The translations under genes and the position numbers were made by a program. Positions 1 to 9,499 of a stretch of DNA of 64,000 nucleotides are shown in pieces. The first letter of the stretch is position 1, and each line of letters starts with the position of its first letter. The notes under the pieces were generated by a model. That model was not told where the DNA came from. It was given only the letters and a program-made list of their open reading frames with translations, and searched no databases. Source of the DNA: CAWFPR01 sp963817635 (GTDB lineage: Bacteria; Acidobacteriota; Vicinamibacteria; Vicinamibacterales; 2-12-FULL-66-21); NCBI GenBank assembly GCA_963817635.1, contig CAWFPR010000002.1, forward strand, positions 496,001 to 560,000. The letters are read 5' to 3'.

Positions 1-53
1 GACAGGCGGTGCCGGTGCTGGTCGAGATCGAGATGACGTTCACGCTTCGATAG
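1..53 (+). CDS. 3' end of a TonB-type energy-transducing protein (partial)
   Basis: The window opens inside a reading frame whose last 16 residues, QAVPVLVEIEMTFTLR, are followed by TAG at 51-53. The pattern 'G-x-PVPVLVxIExTFTLR' is the usual last beta strand of the TonB C-terminal domain in Acidobacteriota TonB-family proteins, which contact outer-membrane receptors from the periplasm. Only the tail is visible, so length, signal and membrane anchor cannot be judged. The call rests on this short but characteristic C-terminus. Confidence 0.55.
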   Translation, partial: QAVPVLVEIEMTFTLR

Positions 54-81
54 GCTCCAGCCCGAAGCCCGCAAGCTCCGA

Positions 82-2733
82 TTACTCCCGCCTGAGAGCC
101 GCTGCCGGTTCGATGCGCGTCGCCCGGCGAGCCGGGAGCAGCGACGCGAGTCCGGCGGCCCCCAGGACCCCCAGCGCTGCGCCAATCATCACCAGCGGGT
201 CGGTCGGCTTCACGTGGAACAACTGGGAACGGATCGCGCTGCCGACGGCCACGACTATCGTGAGCCCGGCGAGCGTGCCGAGCACTGCCGGAAACAGCCC
301 CCGGAGGATCATGTGGCGGCGCAACATCGATGGACGGGCGCCGAGTGCGAGCCGGATCGCGGATTCGCGAACCTGGCGCCCTGCGACGAACGCCACCATC
401 GCGTACACTCCGCCGGCCGCGAGGAGCAGCGCCGCCGTTCCGAACCCGCCCGCAAGGATCAGCAACAGCCTGCGCGAACTGAGCGACTCGCTGACGAGGA
501 CGTCGAGCGGAGCAATAGTGACCGGCACGAGTGGATCCACCGCCGCGAATGCGCGGGCCACCGCCGCGATCGCCGGCCCTGCCGAATCCTCGTATCTCGC
601 CACGACATGCATGGCCTGGAGCGGCCGGCGATGGATGTCGTCGTAGACGACGCCGATGCCGCCGCGGTCCTGGTTCCACTCGCGCACGCTGCTGACTACG
701 CCGCTGATCGGAAGCGGCCCCGGCGCGAAGCCGTTCACGACCCGATCCCCGACGGGATTGTCCTGTTTCCACAGCGCATCTCTCAGCGTGCGGTCGATCA
801 GGACGCCGCGCTCGAGGGCGCGGGCATCTCCCTGGAGGCGCACGATGCCCATCGCCTCGAAATAGCCGCTGTCCACGACGCGATAGCCGGCGAACGTCGC
901 GGGCGCCTCCCGCCGGTCCCGATGGGTCCCGGCCGTGAAGCTCGTCGTGATGTGCGGCAGCACGCTCGTGGCGCCCGCCGCCCGGATGCCAGGGGTGCCG
1001 CGCAGGCGTTCGAGCACGGCGTCATAGTAGGCTGACCGCACCGAGTCGTTTGCGTACCGCTCGACCGGCAACGCGACGTCGACCGCGAGGACGTGCGACG
1101 GGTTGTAGCCGAGGTCGATGCTCAGTGCCGCAATGAAGCTGCGCACGAGCAGTCCGGCACCGGCCACGAGCATGACCGTCAGCGCGACCTGGGCCACGAC
1201 GAAACCGGTCCACAGCCGGTGACGGTCGCGCGGAAGCGTTGCGCCGTGCGCGCGGAGCCGCTCGGTGATCGAACGACGCGACAGCACGATCGCCGGCAGG
1301 GCCCCCGCGAAGGCGGCCGTCACGACCGCGAGCCCGATTCCCGCGGCGACGGCCTGAGGATCCAGGGCGGCTTCGTCGAGCCGTGGCAGCGTACCGGGTG
1401 TCGCCACCCTGATGACGCGCAACGCCAGGCCGGCGCCGAGCAATCCGAGCGCCGCACCAGGCGCGGCCAGCGCGGCAGCCTCCACGACGAGATGACGGGC
1501 CAGGCGCAGCCTCGTCGCGCCGAGCGCAATCCGCACCGACAGTTCGCGGCCGCGGTTCAGCCCCTGGGCCAGCACGGCGGCCGCGAGATTGAGGCAGGCG
1601 ACGAGCAGGACACCCGTCGCTGCGTACAGCAGTAACTGGAGCGGCTCCCTGGACCCGTGCGTGACGTCGTCGATCAGGTGCGTGACCAGCACACGGTCGG
1701 CCTGCGTTTCCTCGTGGTGCGTGGCTTTCAAGGCCGTCGCCAGCTGATTCATGTCCCTGCGCGCGCGGTCGAGCGAGATGCCGTCGGCGAGCCGCGCGAT
1801 CACGTGATAGCCGTGCGAAGTTCGATGTCCGAGATCGGTGTCGCGGTCCATCGCCGTCCAGATGTCGGCCGGGCGCCCCCACGCGGCCGGATCGACGAGG
1901 ACCTCGCCGTCGCCGAGCATCCTGAAGTTGTCAGGCAGGACGCCGATGACGGTGTGCCGCTCGGCGCCGACCGTCAGGGTGACGGTGCCGGGCCGCCGCG
2001 AGCCAAGTTGAGTGCGCCAGAATCGCTCGGACACCACGGCGACGGGCGGTCCGCCCGGCCGGTTTTCGTCGGGCGCGAAGAAGCGACCGGCGGCCGGACG
2101 AATCCCGAGTGTCTCGAACAGTCCGCGGCCGGCGCGCGAGACCTCGACGCGGACGGCCCGGCCGTCGAGCAGCACCGGCGCCACACGCGGAATGTCCGCG
2201 ATGCCCACGCCCGAGAACATCGCCGCATGGTCGCGCCAGTCGGACGCATTGGGGTAGGAGGGCCACCAGCGCCGTCCGTCGTCGCTGACCTCGACCAGCC
2301 GGACGAGGCGATCGGAGCCGGGGAAACGGAGCGGGCGCAGTAGAACGTCCCGCGCGAGCACTCCGGCGACGATCGCGGCCGCCAGCCCGATGCCGAGCGT
2401 TCCGGAGGCCGCGATGGTCCAGCCGGGCGTCTTCCCCAGGCGCCGGAGGGCCAGCCGGGTATCGTCAATCCAGACGAACAGGGCATTCATGCGCGATGCT
2501 CCTTCTTGTCGGTGCGTGGCAGCCCCCCGGCGCGCCGCCCAGCGCTCGACCCAGGCGGTCACGGCGAGATCGGCAGCGATCAGGACCCAGAAGGCGGCCC
2601 GCCCCGCGGGTCCGCGCCGGGCGGCGCGGCGCGCCGCGGCCCGGAACGTCTCGACCATGTCGTCTTCCGCCTCACGGCGGAAATCGCGCGGGAGCACGAC
2701 GAGCAGCCGGCGATAGAGTCGGACCGGGTCCAT
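82..2733 (-). CDS. ADOP-type ABC transporter permease (MacB/FtsX family)
   Basis: An 883-residue integral membrane protein of the Acidobacterial duplicated orphan permease type. It begins with a short cytoplasmic segment (MDPVRLYRRLLVVLPRDFR), followed by a MacB-type periplasmic core (about residues 105-350), an FtsX membrane block (about 370-490), a second periplasmic core (about 510-750) and a final FtsX block ending ARRATRIEPAAALRRE. The arrangement implies an efflux or mechanotransmission permease, but no ATPase gene is nearby, hence 'orphan'. Its ATG shares one base with the TGA of the upstream padR gene (TGATG), so the two should be translationally coupled. Substrate unknown. Confidence 0.9.
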   Translation of the reverse strand: MDPVRLYRRLLVVLPRDFRREAEDDMVETFRAAARRAARRGPAGRAAFWVLIAADLAVTAWVERWAARRGAATHRQEGASRMNALFVWIDDTRLALRRLGKTPGWTIAASGTLGIGLAAAIVAGVLARDVLLRPLRFPGSDRLVRLVEVSDDGRRWWPSYPNASDWRDHAAMFSGVGIADIPRVAPVLLDGRAVRVEVSRAGRGLFETLGIRPAAGRFFAPDENRPGGPPVAVVSERFWRTQLGSRRPGTVTLTVGAERHTVIGVLPDNFRMLGDGEVLVDPAAWGRPADIWTAMDRDTDLGHRTSHGYHVIARLADGISLDRARRDMNQLATALKATHHEETQADRVLVTHLIDDVTHGSREPLQLLLYAATGVLLVACLNLAAAVLAQGLNRGRELSVRIALGATRLRLARHLVVEAAALAAPGAALGLLGAGLALRVIRVATPGTLPRLDEAALDPQAVAAGIGLAVVTAAFAGALPAIVLSRRSITERLRAHGATLPRDRHRLWTGFVVAQVALTVMLVAGAGLLVRSFIAALSIDLGYNPSHVLAVDVALPVERYANDSVRSAYYDAVLERLRGTPGIRAAGATSVLPHITTSFTAGTHRDRREAPATFAGYRVVDSGYFEAMGIVRLQGDARALERGVLIDRTLRDALWKQDNPVGDRVVNGFAPGPLPISGVVSSVREWNQDRGGIGVVYDDIHRRPLQAMHVVARYEDSAGPAIAAVARAFAAVDPLVPVTIAPLDVLVSESLSSRRLLLILAGGFGTAALLLAAGGVYAMVAFVAGRQVRESAIRLALGARPSMLRRHMILRGLFPAVLGTLAGLTIVVAVGSAIRSQLFHVKPTDPLVMIGAALGVLGAAGLASLLPARRATRIEPAAALRRE

Positions 2734-3092
2734 CAGCGATCCGAACCGCGGGCGACCGAAGCCGCCAGTTTGAGCGTCCGCCGGAGTCGGGCGGCCTCAG
2801 CCCGCAGGACGGCCCTGCCGAGTGGCGTCAGCGCGTGGAACGCCTGCCGTTCGTCCTGGTCCGCCTGCGCCGTGGCTGCCGCCCTGGCAATCAGCCCGTC
2901 CTGGCGCAGCTCGCGCATGAGGCGATAGAGCGTGCCGGGGCCGAGCAGCGGCCATGCCGGTTCCGTCAGGTTGGCCCCGTCGAGAATGTCGATGCCCGCC
3001 TTCGGGCCGTCCGCCAGGATCGCGAGCACCGCGAAGACCGTCGGTCGTAGCGGAAGGTGGCGCCGGGCGTCGTCGGCTGTCGGTGTTTTCAT
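2733..3092 (-). CDS. PadR-family transcriptional regulator
   Basis: A 119-residue winged-helix protein. LPLRPTVFAVLAILADGP and GPGTLYRLMRELRQDGLI are the hallmark PadR N-terminal helices and recognition wing, and 'ALTPLGRAVLRAE' matches the family's dimerisation helix entry. PadR genes paired with ADOP permeases are common in Acidobacteriota and are presumed to repress them. Start chosen at ATG 3092; an in-frame ATG at 3104 adds four residues. An AT-rich inverted repeat lies just upstream and could be its own operator. The stop overlaps the permease start. Confidence 0.88.
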   Translation of the reverse strand: MKTPTADDARRHLPLRPTVFAVLAILADGPKAGIDILDGANLTEPAWPLLGPGTLYRLMRELRQDGLIARAAATAQADQDERQAFHALTPLGRAVLRAEAARLRRTLKLAASVARGSDR

Positions 3093-3110
3093 TCGTTTCT
3101 GCATTAACTT

Positions 3111-3128
3111 CAATTTCGAATGTAATTG
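3111..3128. promoter_or_regulatory. Candidate PadR operator
   Basis: CAATT-N8-AATTG, an inverted repeat of 5-base arms around TTCGAA, lies 19 bases upstream of the padR start in an AT-rich island that stands out from the GC-rich surroundings. It sits between the divergent padR (minus) and the membrane-protein gene (plus), the place expected for an autoregulatory operator. Binding by the encoded PadR protein is inference. Confidence 0.35.
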
Positions 3129-3197
3129 GACGGCGGAATCCGCCCGCCGGTTTACTGCCGATGGCGGCGAATGTGACGGGGCGACGGATAATGGCCC

Positions 3198-3767
3198 GTG
3201 CGCGCTTCTGTTGAGCTGCAGGTGATGCTCGATCCGACCGCAGCCTACCGCAGGCTGTCGTCGGCGCCGACCGATCCCGCTCCGGCAATCTGGCGGATCC
3301 TTCTGGTGGCCTGCACGCTGGGGGCCGCGGTCCCCGCGCTTGCGGCGGGCGTGATTACACCGGGGCTCTTCGTGGGCAGCGCGATCTGCTGGGCCTTCGT
3401 CCCCGCGCTGCAGTGGCTCATCGCGGTGGCTCTCGTCCGGTCCGTGAAGGTGCGTCCGCGGCGCCGGGCCCTGGCGCTGCTGTTCCTGGGGCATGCGCCG
3501 TGGTCGCTGTGGGTGCTTGCGGCAGGCGCGTTCGGCCTCGTGGTCCCGTTCATCGACTCGACAACACTGGCGGTCACCGCGATCGTGCCGCTCGTCCTGA
3601 CGCTGCGCATTCTGGACGCGTTCTGCCGTGAGGTGTTGCAGTTGCCGCGGGCCGCGGCCCGCCGCCGTCTCCTGGCGCATCAGGCGGTGACCTGGGGTGT
3701 GGTGTTCGTCTACGTGCAGGCGGCGTCGCAGTTCCTGCCGCGGGTGATCGGGGTGTTCCAGCGATGA
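3198..3767 (+). CDS. Yip1-like integral membrane protein
   Basis: A 189-residue protein with about five hydrophobic segments (around residues 33-53, 57-80, 97-118, 123-142 and 160-175) and the opening MLDPTAAYRRL typical of Yip1/DUF1282-type membrane proteins, whose molecular role in bacteria is unknown. The frame opens at GTG 3198, but ATG 3225 is the more likely start because the conserved 'LDPTxAYR' motif follows it directly and a GAG lies 9 bases before it. The stop overlaps the next gene in ATGA, suggesting a two-gene unit with the PHP protein. Confidence 0.6.
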   Translation: MRASVELQVMLDPTAAYRRLSSAPTDPAPAIWRILLVACTLGAAVPALAAGVITPGLFVGSAICWAFVPALQWLIAVALVRSVKVRPRRRALALLFLGHAPWSLWVLAAGAFGLVVPFIDSTTLAVTAIVPLVLTLRILDAFCREVLQLPRAAARRRLLAHQAVTWGVVFVYVQAASQFLPRVIGVFQR

Positions 3768-4624
3768 CGAGGATGCAGACGCTGGCCGCCCTCGGGCTGG
3801 CCGCGGGTCTTGGCATGGGTGGCGCTCTCGATCGCGTTCCCGAGTACGTGCCGACGTCCACTGGCGGCTACTACGTGCTCGCCGCGGACTTTCACGTGCA
3901 CGGCTTCCTCGGGGACGGCGCGCTGCCGCCCTGGGAGGTCGCACCCGAGGCGCGCCGGAGGGGGCTGCAGGTAATTGCCCTCACCAACCACAACCAGCTC
4001 TCCGGCGCCCGCGTCACCGCGGCGCTGTCGAGCGGCCTGCCTATCGTGATAGTGAGCGAGGAGATCACGGCCCCGGCGTTTCACCTGGCCGCGATCGGCG
4101 TGTCGCAGCCTGTGGACTGGCGGCTCTCCGCGAGGGATGCGATTGACGCCGTGCACGCGCAGGGCGGCGTCGCCATCGCGGCGCACCCGGTACCCGACTC
4201 CTGGCGGGACGACGACGCCGGAGCGCTGGCCCGGCTGGACGGCATCGAAGTCGCGCACCCTGTCGTGGAGTCCACCCGCCGGGGGCGGGAACAGCTCCGG
4301 AGCTTCCGGGAGCGAGTGCAGCGCGTCAATCCCCACGTGGCGCTGATCGGGTCGTCGGATTTTCATTTCAGCGGAGGGATGGGGCGGTACCGGACGTATG
4401 TGCTCGCGAGGGAGGTCAGCCGGGCCGGGGTGCTCGAGGCCCTGCGAGCGGGCCGGACCGTTGCGAGCGACGCCGACGGCCGGCTGACCGGAAGGGATCG
4501 GGACGTCGCTCTCGTGACAGGCTATCTTCTCCAGCACCCCCGGACCCCCGGTCCCTCACCCGTGAGGCGCCTGGCCGCGGCGCTGGTGCTGGCCGCTCTG
4601 GCGGCTCTGGTGCTGGCGAAATGA
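3764..4624 (+). CDS. PHP-domain metal-dependent phosphoesterase, probably membrane-anchored
   Basis: A 286-residue PHP-family hydrolase. Metal-ligand motifs are ADFHVHGFLGDG (about residue 45), the later IALTNHNQLSG, an AAHP motif and GSSDFHF near residue 202. An N-terminal hydrophobic stretch and a C-terminal segment rich in Leu/Ala (about 268-285, ending LVLAK) suggest membrane attachment, unlike the cytoplasmic PHP domains of polymerases. Related exported PHP proteins are annotated as CehA/McbA-type, but substrate cannot be read from the sequence. It overlaps the upstream membrane-protein gene by four bases and is followed by a strong hairpin. Confidence 0.75.
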   Translation: MTRMQTLAALGLAAGLGMGGALDRVPEYVPTSTGGYYVLAADFHVHGFLGDGALPPWEVAPEARRRGLQVIALTNHNQLSGARVTAALSSGLPIVIVSEEITAPAFHLAAIGVSQPVDWRLSARDAIDAVHAQGGVAIAAHPVPDSWRDDDAGALARLDGIEVAHPVVESTRRGREQLRSFRERVQRVNPHVALIGSSDFHFSGGMGRYRTYVLAREVSRAGVLEALRAGRTVASDADGRLTGRDRDVALVTGYLLQHPRTPGPSPVRRLAAALVLAALAALVLAK

Positions 4625-4627
4625 AAT

Positions 4628-4653
4628 GGGCCGGCGGGAAATCCCGCCGGCCC
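4628..4653. terminator. Bidirectional GC hairpin between converging genes
   Basis: A perfect 11-base-pair stem (GGGCCGGCGGG with CCCGCCGGCCC) closed by an AAAT loop, placed 3 bases after the PHP-gene stop. It separates that plus-strand gene from groEL on the minus strand. There is no T-tract, so it is called on stem strength and position. Confidence 0.6.
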
Positions 4654-4763
4654 ACCCCAATCGCCAATCGCCGATCACCAATCCGTCCCGCCAATCGGCA
4701 ATCTGTCAATCCGTCAATCCGTCAATCCGTCAATCCGTCAATCTGCAGTCTGCACTCGGCAAT
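4654..4763. repeat. Period-7/8 intergenic tandem repeat
   Basis: Downstream of the hairpin come loose 7-base units (CAATCGC, CAATCGC, CGATCAC, CAATCCG) and then five head-to-tail copies of the 8-base unit GTCAATCC at 4705-4743, the last one imperfect. No gene is apparent. It belongs to the wider set of short-period intergenic repeats in this window. Confidence 0.8.
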
Positions 4764-4779
4764 CTGCAGTCGTTCCGCG

Positions 4780-6414
<1,635 letters not shown>

Positions 6415-6462
6415 AAATCAGTATGTCTCCGTGTGGTTCGACGAATTCAAGGTGAACGCGAG

Positions 6463-6768
6463 TTATTTCGTCACGACGCCGAGGATCTCTTCCTCGCGCA
6501 TGATGAGGTACTCCTCGCCGTCCATCTTGATTTCCTGGCCGGAGTACTTGCCGAAGAGAACCGTGTCGCCCGCCTTGACGTCGAGGGGGGTCACCTTGCC
6601 GTCCTTCTCGACCTTGCCCTTGCCGACGGCGATCACTTTTCCCTGCTGGGGCTTTTCCTTGGCGGTGTCGGGAATGATGATCCCGCCCACCTTCTGTTCG
6701 CCTTCATCGAGGCGCTGCACGATCACGCGGTCGTGCAGGGGACGAATCTTGACTGCGCTTGCTGCCAT
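6463..6768 (-). CDS. groES: Co-chaperonin GroES (Cpn10)
   Basis: Cap of the GroEL ring. From ATG 6768 the protein has 101 residues, close to the usual 95-100, with KIRPLHDRVIVQRLDEGEQ at the N-terminus, the mobile loop around GGIIIPDTAKEKPQ and the C-terminal strand GEEYLIMREEEILGVV. GTG at 6780 would add four residues; ATG 6768 is preferred because a GGAG lies 11 bases upstream while the same GGAG would overlap the GTG. First gene of the groESL operon. Confidence 0.97.
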   Translation of the reverse strand: MAASAVKIRPLHDRVIVQRLDEGEQKVGGIIIPDTAKEKPQQGKVIAVGKGKVEKDGKVTPLDVKAGDTVLFGKYSGQEIKMDGEEYLIMREEEILGVVTK

Positions 6769-6889
6769 ACGGTCGTTCACTCCGGGTTAGTGGGCGGGTC
6801 TGATGCCGCCCTGGGTTGCCGCGCGGCGCCTGGCGCCGCTGTTGCTGGGCCTGAAATCCGCTGCAGATAAAGCCGGTCGGCCCTGCGGC

Positions 6890-6916
6890 TTAGCAATCGA
6901 CAGGACCGACTGCTAA
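6890..6916 (-). promoter_or_regulatory. CIRCE-like operator (HrcA site) of groESL
   Basis: TTAGCAATC-N9-GACTGCTAA matches the CIRCE consensus TTAGCACTC-N9-GAGTGCTAA at 16 of 18 arm positions with exact 9-base spacing. It abuts the -10 box so that bound repressor would cover the transcription start, as in known HrcA-regulated groE operons. The two deviations are at symmetric positions. No hrcA gene is in the window. Confidence 0.88.
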
Positions 6917-6944
6917 TTGTATGAAGTGGGGCGGGCGCTGTCAA
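6916..6944 (-). promoter_or_regulatory. Sigma70-type promoter of groESL
   Basis: Reading the minus strand, a perfect -35 TTGACA (6944-6939) and -10 TACAAT (6921-6916) are separated by exactly 17 bases. The leader to groES is about 140 bases. Together with the CIRCE arms this is a vegetative promoter repressed by HrcA. Confidence 0.88.
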
Positions 6945-7017
6945 GCAGTCTCGGGTCGAGAGTGCCAACGCCGGGGAGGCGGGCGGTCGCTCGGCCTAGG
7001 GGGCGGTTCTCGAACCG

Positions 7018-7039
7018 GGGGCGGTTCTCGAACCGCCCC
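7018..7039 (-). terminator. Hairpin ending the purC/Fis-type operon
   Basis: GGGGCGGTT-CTCG-AACCGCCCC is a perfect 9-bp stem with a four-base loop, touching the stop codon of the Fis-type gene. A second copy of the left arm and loop (18 identical bases) precedes it at 6999-7016, so this is also a short direct repeat. No U-tract follows. Confidence 0.6.
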
Positions 7040-7245
7040 TACGCGCGTTTGATTCGGTATTCCGTGATTTTGCGGGCGATGGTGTTGCGGTGCAGCCCGA
7101 GCAGGTCGGCGGCCTCGCCGAGATTGCCCTCGGAGCGCTGGAGGGCGCGGGCGATGAACATCTTCTCGAACTCACGCCGGGCATCGTCGTACAGCACGCC
7201 CTTGTCGAGCATCTCCTGGACGATCTGGTCGAGTCGATCGCGCAC
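7039..7245 (-). CDS. Small Fis-family helix-turn-helix protein
   Basis: A 68-residue protein equal to a stand-alone Fis-type DNA-binding domain: REFEKMFIARALQRSEGNLG followed by EAADLLGLHRNTIARKITEY, the same helix-turn-helix found at the C-terminus of NtrC-class regulators. It lies 6 bases after the purC stop and should be co-transcribed. Start is GTG 7245. Likely a nucleoid or regulatory DNA-binding protein; targets unknown. Confidence 0.8.
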   Translation of the reverse strand: MRDRLDQIVQEMLDKGVLYDDARREFEKMFIARALQRSEGNLGEAADLLGLHRNTIARKITEYRIKRA

Positions 7246-7251
7246 GGGCGG

Positions 7252-8230
7252 CTACTGCAACTCCCGGCCGGAGAGCAGCCGGAAGGCGTCCACGTATTTT
7301 TCGCGGGTGCGGCCGATGACGTCATCGGGCAGCGACGGCACCGGCGGCTGCTTGTTCCACCGGATCTGTTCGAGGTAATCGCGCACGAACTGCTTGTCGA
7401 AACTCGGCTGGCCGTGCCCGGGTTCGTACCCGCGCTGCGGCCAGAATCGTGACGAGTCGGGCGTGAGCACCTCGTCGATGAGGATGACGTCCGCTCGCGC
7501 TGATCCCCGAGCGGCTTCGCGAACGCCGCGCCTTCGGCGGAGGCTTCGGCGCATTGCGGCTGGCGCCAGGCCAAACTCGAACTTGGTGTCGGCGATGATG
7601 ATGCCCATCGACTCGGCGTGCTCGCAGCCGCGGCGGTAGATTTCGAGCGTCAGGGTCTCGCAGGCGCGCGATCAGGTCGGCGCCGACGAGACGCCCCGCC
7701 TCTTCCTCGCTGATGTTGACGTCGTGACCGGAGTCGGCCTTGGTCGCGGGCGTGAAGATCGGTTCCGGCAATCGATCCGATTCGCGCAGCCCGGCGGGCA
7801 GGTCGATGCCGCAGACGCGGCCCGTCTGACGGTACTCCTTCCAGCCGGACCCCGAGAGGTAGCCCCGCGCGACGCACTCGACGGGGATGGGGTCGGTCTT
7901 GCGCGCGAGCATCGTCCGTCCGGCGAGCGTGTCCCGATGGCGGCGGGCCGCGAGCGGAAACTGGTCGACGTCGAGCGACAGCAGGTGGTGCGGCACGAGG
8001 TCGTGCACGCGCTCGAACCAGAACCCGGACAGTTGCGTGAGCACCTTGCCCTTGTCGGGAATGCCCGATCCCAGCACGTAGTCGAATGCCGAGATGCGAT
8101 CGGTGGCCACGATGAGCAGCGCGGCGTCTCCGCTGTCCAGCGTCACGTCGTACACGTCGCGCACCTTGCCGCGTCGATTGAGGGCAAGACCGTCGAGATG
8201 GGTTTCAAGCAGCGGAGCAGTTGAGCGCAC
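7252..8230 (-). CDS. purC: SAICAR synthetase, frameshifted and carrying an in-frame insertion
   Basis: Phosphoribosylaminoimidazole-succinocarboxamide synthase, purine biosynthesis. The N-terminal part (RRGKVRDVYDVTLDSGDAALLIVATDRISAFD) and the C-terminal part (LIDEVLTPDSSRFWP, then SFDKQFVRDYLEQIRW) are both strongly conserved but lie in two frames. The frame changes by one extra base at a run of three G (plus strand) at 7653-7655, inside RLRD/LTLEIYRRG. A second oddity is a 26-codon stretch at 7489-7566 between ADTKFEFG and LIDEVL where the family normally has only a handful of residues; it is Arg-rich and built on a palindromic DNA core. GTG start at 8230. Confidence 0.85.
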
Positions 8231-8258
8231 AGGATCCTCGCGAAGAACGTGCAGCTTA

Positions 8259-9373
8259 CTACTTTTCTTTCGGCTTGACCACGATGTCGCCTCGCGTCGA
8301 CCGAATCGTGATCGTCGGGCCTCCGCCGCGCACCGCGCCCGTGGCGCGCTGTTCTTCGCCGCTCGTCGAGACGGGAACCGCGCCGTCCGTCATCGTGACG
8401 CGGCCGCGCCGCGCGACGGCGTCGAGCTGATAGCCGCCGCGCGGCGCCGTCACGAGAACGTCTTCGCCTCCATCGGCGTAGATCGCGAGCGGCGCGGCGC
8501 GGGCGAAGTCGATCGAGACCTCCGTGTTGCGCGCGTCGATGCGGCCATCGCTGCCGAAGTCGCGGAGCCTGAGCGTGCCGTTGACGGCATTGACGCGCCA
8601 CGTGCCGGTCGCCGTCTCCAGCTTCTCGAAGCTGACGTCGGTGCCGTTGGTTTCGAGCTCCATCGCGCCGACGAGGTCCGAGCCCCTGACTTCGCCGTTG
8701 CGGAGGCTGAGCACCGACTCGCCGCGCACGTGGTCGAACGTGGCATCGCTGCCGCGCGTCGTCACCTTCAGAGAGCCTGCGTCGGTCACGTGCAGCACGC
8801 CGCCGGTCTGCGTCGCGGTGACGCGTCCGGCGACTTTCGTGAGCGTCGTGTCGCCACGGGCGTTGACCAGCTCGACGGCGGCGACGTTCGTGATCGCGAG
8901 ATGGCCCGACCCGGGCTCCAGGCGCAGCATCAGACGGGCGGGGACCCGCAGCGTCAGGCTGCCGGTCTGCCGGCCGTCCTCCGGATACTCGATCCGGCCG
9001 AGGATGCCGACACCCGCGTCGTCCAGCTTCAGCGCGGTGGTCTTGGCCAGCCGCTCGGCTTCGGGGACGTCGAACCCTGTGGACTGGACCCGCAACTCTG
9101 CCTCGATGTCGGCGCGATCCTCGCCCGTGACGGTCAGGTCCATTCGGCCGAGCGTCAGCCGGATTTCGGTCACCGCATCGGCGACCGGGTGGGTCGTCGG
9201 GGTCGTCACCTCCGCGTTGGCGCGATTGCCCCGGACTCCCGCCGGATGTTGCCGATGAGCTGGGACAGGGAAAAGCTCCGCTCGCCGGGTCCTGGAGGCG
9301 GCGCCGTCAGCTGGTAGACGAGGGCACCGACGATCACGAACGCGGCGACGAGCAGTAACTCACGTTTTCCCAT
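8259..9373 (-). CDS. DUF4097-type beta-helical exported/anchored protein (frameshifted)
   Basis: Starting at ATG 9373 the protein has one N-terminal membrane segment (ELLLVAAFVIVGALVYQL), then a long body of short repeating beta strands (GSLTLRVPARLMLRLEPGSG, then GDTTLTKVAGRVTATQTGG and similar) typical of DUF4097 putative adhesin domains. The anchor part and the body are in different frames; joining them as RRES/RGNRANAEVTT requires one base to be restored near 9229-9236, a -1 change. Two bodies of evidence support joining: the linker RGNRANAEV is usual for this family, and the gap otherwise lacks a start. Function unknown; it lies 28 bases before purC. Confidence 0.7.
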
Positions 9374-9499
9374 AGACTTGGAGCGTTCTTTGTAGTAGAG
9401 TTCGCGGGAAATCGGAGGCGCGCGGCCAACTCGGGCCGGTGGTCGCCGGCCGGTTTCCCGCGCAACACACTCCGGATTCTAATCCCGACTGCAGCACGC

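Noticed and set aside
3092..3944. Upstream extension of the padR frame to 3944
   Set aside because: The frame stays open for another 284 codons, but that part is antisense to the Yip1-like gene and is Arg/His-rich low-quality sequence; PadR proteins of this type start at the MKTP/LPLRPTVF segment.
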